Shown here: positions 13,929-15,548 of the stretch, piece after piece
Position numbering within the stretch: position 1 is the first letter of the stretch
Layout: the number at the start of each line of letters is the position of its first letter
NCBI GenBank assembly: GCA_019307545.1
Contig: JAFDJI010000023.1
Coordinates: 1-15,548 of the forward strand
Origin: Deltaproteobacteria bacterium
GTDB taxonomy: Bacteria > Myxococcota_A > UBA796 > GCA-2862545
Length of the DNA: 15,548 nucleotides
Reading direction: 5' to 3'
Translations under genes and position numbers: made by a program
The notes under the pieces: model-generated
The model's database searches: none
What the model was told of the DNA's origin: nothing
What the model saw: only the letters and a program-made list of their open reading frames with translations

Positions 13929-15548
13929 ATGGCCGCAACCAATCGGGTGCTCACCTTGGAGGTGTACCGGGGCTCGATGCTCCTCCACACCGCCGAGTTC
14001 AACCAGGAGAGCATCACCATCGGGAGCGGGAAGGCCGCCCTCCTCTCCATCGCGGACAAGTCCGTCGCAGACCTGCATGCCGTCATCAACATGGACGAGA
14101 CCGGGGCGCTGTATGTGCTCGATCTCGGAAGCCCCGCCGGCACGTCCGTCAACGGCCAGCCCGTCTCCAACCAGGAGATCCACAACGGCGACTACGTCGA
14201 GTTGGGGGACATCCGGGTGGTCGTATTCACCGGGCTGTCTGCCGAGGACGAGGAAGCGACCCTGGTCGAGCAGAAGGACCCCACCCCCGCGCGTCCGGTT
14301 TTCGATCCCGAATACCCCGAGGACGGCGCGACCCCCCCCACCGAGGCACACCGATTCGTGGCACCCATCACCACACCCACCCCGACGCCCGCGCCCACGC
14401 AACCACCCGAGGAGGTCAGGCCCGAGGACCAGACCGAGGACGTGATGGAGTTCATCATGCGCTCCGGGACGGCCCGCACCACCATGGGCATCGACCGGAA
14501 GCGGCCCAAGGTCCTCGAGGTCAACCAGATCTGGGAGGAGGTACTCCTCGACACCAGGCACTTCCCCCGGAGGGGCAAACCCATCACCGTCGGCACGTCC
14601 GTGGGTTGGCGCTGGCGCTTCCTCGGCGTGGAGATGGGCTGGGTCCGCTCGCCATTCCACACCGTTCTTCGGTACACCCCACCGATGTGGTCGGAGGTGG
14701 AGGCCGACTGGCGCAACGACTTCTACTCGCCGGACGAAAACTTCGCGGGTCCAGACCACAAGCTGTTCGAGTGGGACGGTGATCACTACGTCGCGCGCAT
14801 CCGGGAGACCTGGGACGGCTTCGTCGACATCGGTACCGAGCGACACAGCTTTGATGACCTGCTCCACTCGGGAAAGGCGGAGCGTGAGGACGACCACATC
14901 CTGGTACCGATCACCGATGACTCCCGAGTCATGGTGGACGTCGGCGGGGTGGTGTTCTTCTCCCACATGGTCCACCCCGGTCGGCGCGTGCTCGCGCGCA
15001 TGTCCGAGCAGGTGGACTACCCGTTCATCGCCATCTTCTCCCTGGTTGGATTCATCGGGCTCATGTTCGGGATCCTGATGTACACCCTGCCACCGCCTCC
15101 CAAGAACGAGTTGGTGGAGATCCCTGACCGGTTCACCAAGCTCCTCATCGAGCGACCCGACATCCCCCAGGAACAGAAGAAGCCGGGCGGACAACCGGAC
15201 GCGGGCGAGGGCGAGAAGGCCAAGCGCGAAGAGGGCAAGGTCGGCAAGAAAGACGCCGAGATGGAGAAGGCCAAGGGCAACAAGGTCGAGATCGAGAAGC
15301 AGCAGCGGGACCGCGAGATCGCCGAATCCGCCGGCGCCAAGGGCGTACAGCGCGGCTCCGGCGGCCTCGGTTCCCGTGGCTCCGGCCTTGGCGGGGGCGG
15401 CAGCGCGGAAGGATTGGGGGGTCTGGGCACCAAGGGCTCCGGGTCCGGTCGCTCCGGCTTCGGCGCGGGTGGCGGTGACTTCGGCGCGAAGGGCGAGGGC
15501 GGGATCGGAATGGTCGGCGGCGACCCCATCATCCTCGGCGCCCTGGAT
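13929..15548 (+). CDS. gltG: GltG-like inner-membrane gliding protein with FHA domain, 3' partial
   Basis: 540 codons are present and the frame is open at the right edge. Residues 8-102 are an FHA-like domain (ESITIGSGKAALLSIADKSV, then DLHAVI, SPAGTSVNGQ and GDYVELGDIRVVVF). A Pro/Thr/Glu linker (about 105-190) follows. Residues about 195-355 are the cytoplasmic middle domain shared with the protein encoded at 12099. One transmembrane helix lies at about 365-387 (FIAIFSLVGFIGLMFGIL). Beyond it come a Lys/Glu-rich, probably helical segment (about 415-460) and a Gly/Ser-rich linker (about 462-535). GltG of M. xanthus has the same order of parts and is described as an inner-membrane protein whose periplasmic TonB-like end contacts envelope partners. 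The AgmX/PglI domain expected at the C-terminus would lie beyond the window. The FHA domain keeps His50 and Asn75 but lacks the usual phosphopeptide-binding Arg and Ser/Arg positions (Ser33, Ala47, Asp48). The gene follows gltF by 26 bp and probably shares its promoter. Confidence 0.87.
   Translation, partial: MAATNRVLTLEVYRGSMLLHTAEFNQESITIGSGKAALLSIADKSVADLHAVINMDETGALYVLDLGSPAGTSVNGQPVSNQEIHNGDYVELGDIRVVVFTGLSAEDEEATLVEQKDPTPARPVFDPEYPEDGATPPTEAHRFVAPITTPTPTPAPTQPPEEVRPEDQTEDVMEFIMRSGTARTTMGIDRKRPKVLEVNQIWEEVLLDTRHFPRRGKPITVGTSVGWRWRFLGVEMGWVRSPFHTVLRYTPPMWSEVEADWRNDFYSPDENFAGPDHKLFEWDGDHYVARIRETWDGFVDIGTERHSFDDLLHSGKAEREDDHILVPITDDSRVMVDVGGVVFFSHMVHPGRRVLARMSEQVDYPFIAIFSLVGFIGLMFGILMYTLPPPPKNELVEIPDRFTKLLIERPDIPQEQKKPGGQPDAGEGEKAKREEGKVGKKDAEMEKAKGNKVEIEKQQRDREIAESAGAKGVQRGSGGLGSRGSGLGGGGSAEGLGGLGTKGSGSGRSGFGAGGGDFGAKGEGGIGMVGGDPIILGALD

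Overview
The window is GC-rich, densely packed and coded entirely on the + strand. It looks like a Gram-negative member of the Myxococcota or a related deltaproteobacterial lineage. The evidence is outer-membrane barrels, lipoproteins, a TonB-dependent receptor, an AgmX/PglI-type TonB-like protein and, above all, a recognisable set of Glt (adventurous gliding motility / focal-adhesion) envelope proteins. Gene names rest on domain architecture, gene order and recalled family features; no database search was possible.

Layout. (1) Bases 2-3429: the 3' part of a TonB-dependent receptor that carries a TonB C-terminal-like domain at its N-terminal side. It overlaps by ATGA with a 313-residue lipoprotein. 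(2) Bases 3430-3613: a 184-bp gap with a sigma70-like promoter (perfect TTGACA). (3) Bases 3614-7232: two paralogous small outer-membrane barrels (GltB-like, GltA-like) and a TPR protein (GltC-like). They are joined by a TGATG stop/start junction at one end and a stop immediately followed by the next ribosome site at the other. (4) Bases 7256-11939: a 1063-residue periplasmic TPR protein (GltD/AgmU-like) and a TPR lipoprotein (GltE/AglT-like), with gaps of only 23 and 13 bp. (5) Bases 11940-13457: a 159-bp regulatory gap, then a single-pass inner-membrane protein with a C-terminal AgmX/PglI TonB-like domain. (6) Bases 13458-13902: a 166-bp gap resembling the previous one, then a 92-residue exported protein (GltF/CglF-like). 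(7) Bases 13929-15548: the start of GltG (FHA-like domain, cytoplasmic middle domain, one membrane segment, K/E-rich and Gly-rich periplasmic linker), cut by the window edge.

Working model. Two inner-membrane proteins with elongated periplasmic linkers (the one at 12099 and GltG) would couple a proton-driven motor, not in this window, to periplasmic TPR scaffolds (GltC, GltD, GltE) and outer-membrane barrels (GltA, GltB) with GltF. In Myxococcus xanthus, as I recall, these genes sit in two separate loci (gltK-B-A-C and gltD-E-F-G-H-I-J). Here B-A-C-D-E-F-G are contiguous.

The least expected points are this fused arrangement, the FHA-less GltG paralogue inserted between gltE and gltF, a matching pair of sequence elements in the two gaps flanking that paralogue, a degenerate FHA domain in GltG, and the adjacent TonB-domain/receptor fusion with its overlapping lipoprotein. 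No RNA genes, mobile elements, CRISPR arrays or replication origins were seen. No gene-free stretch exceeds 184 bp.
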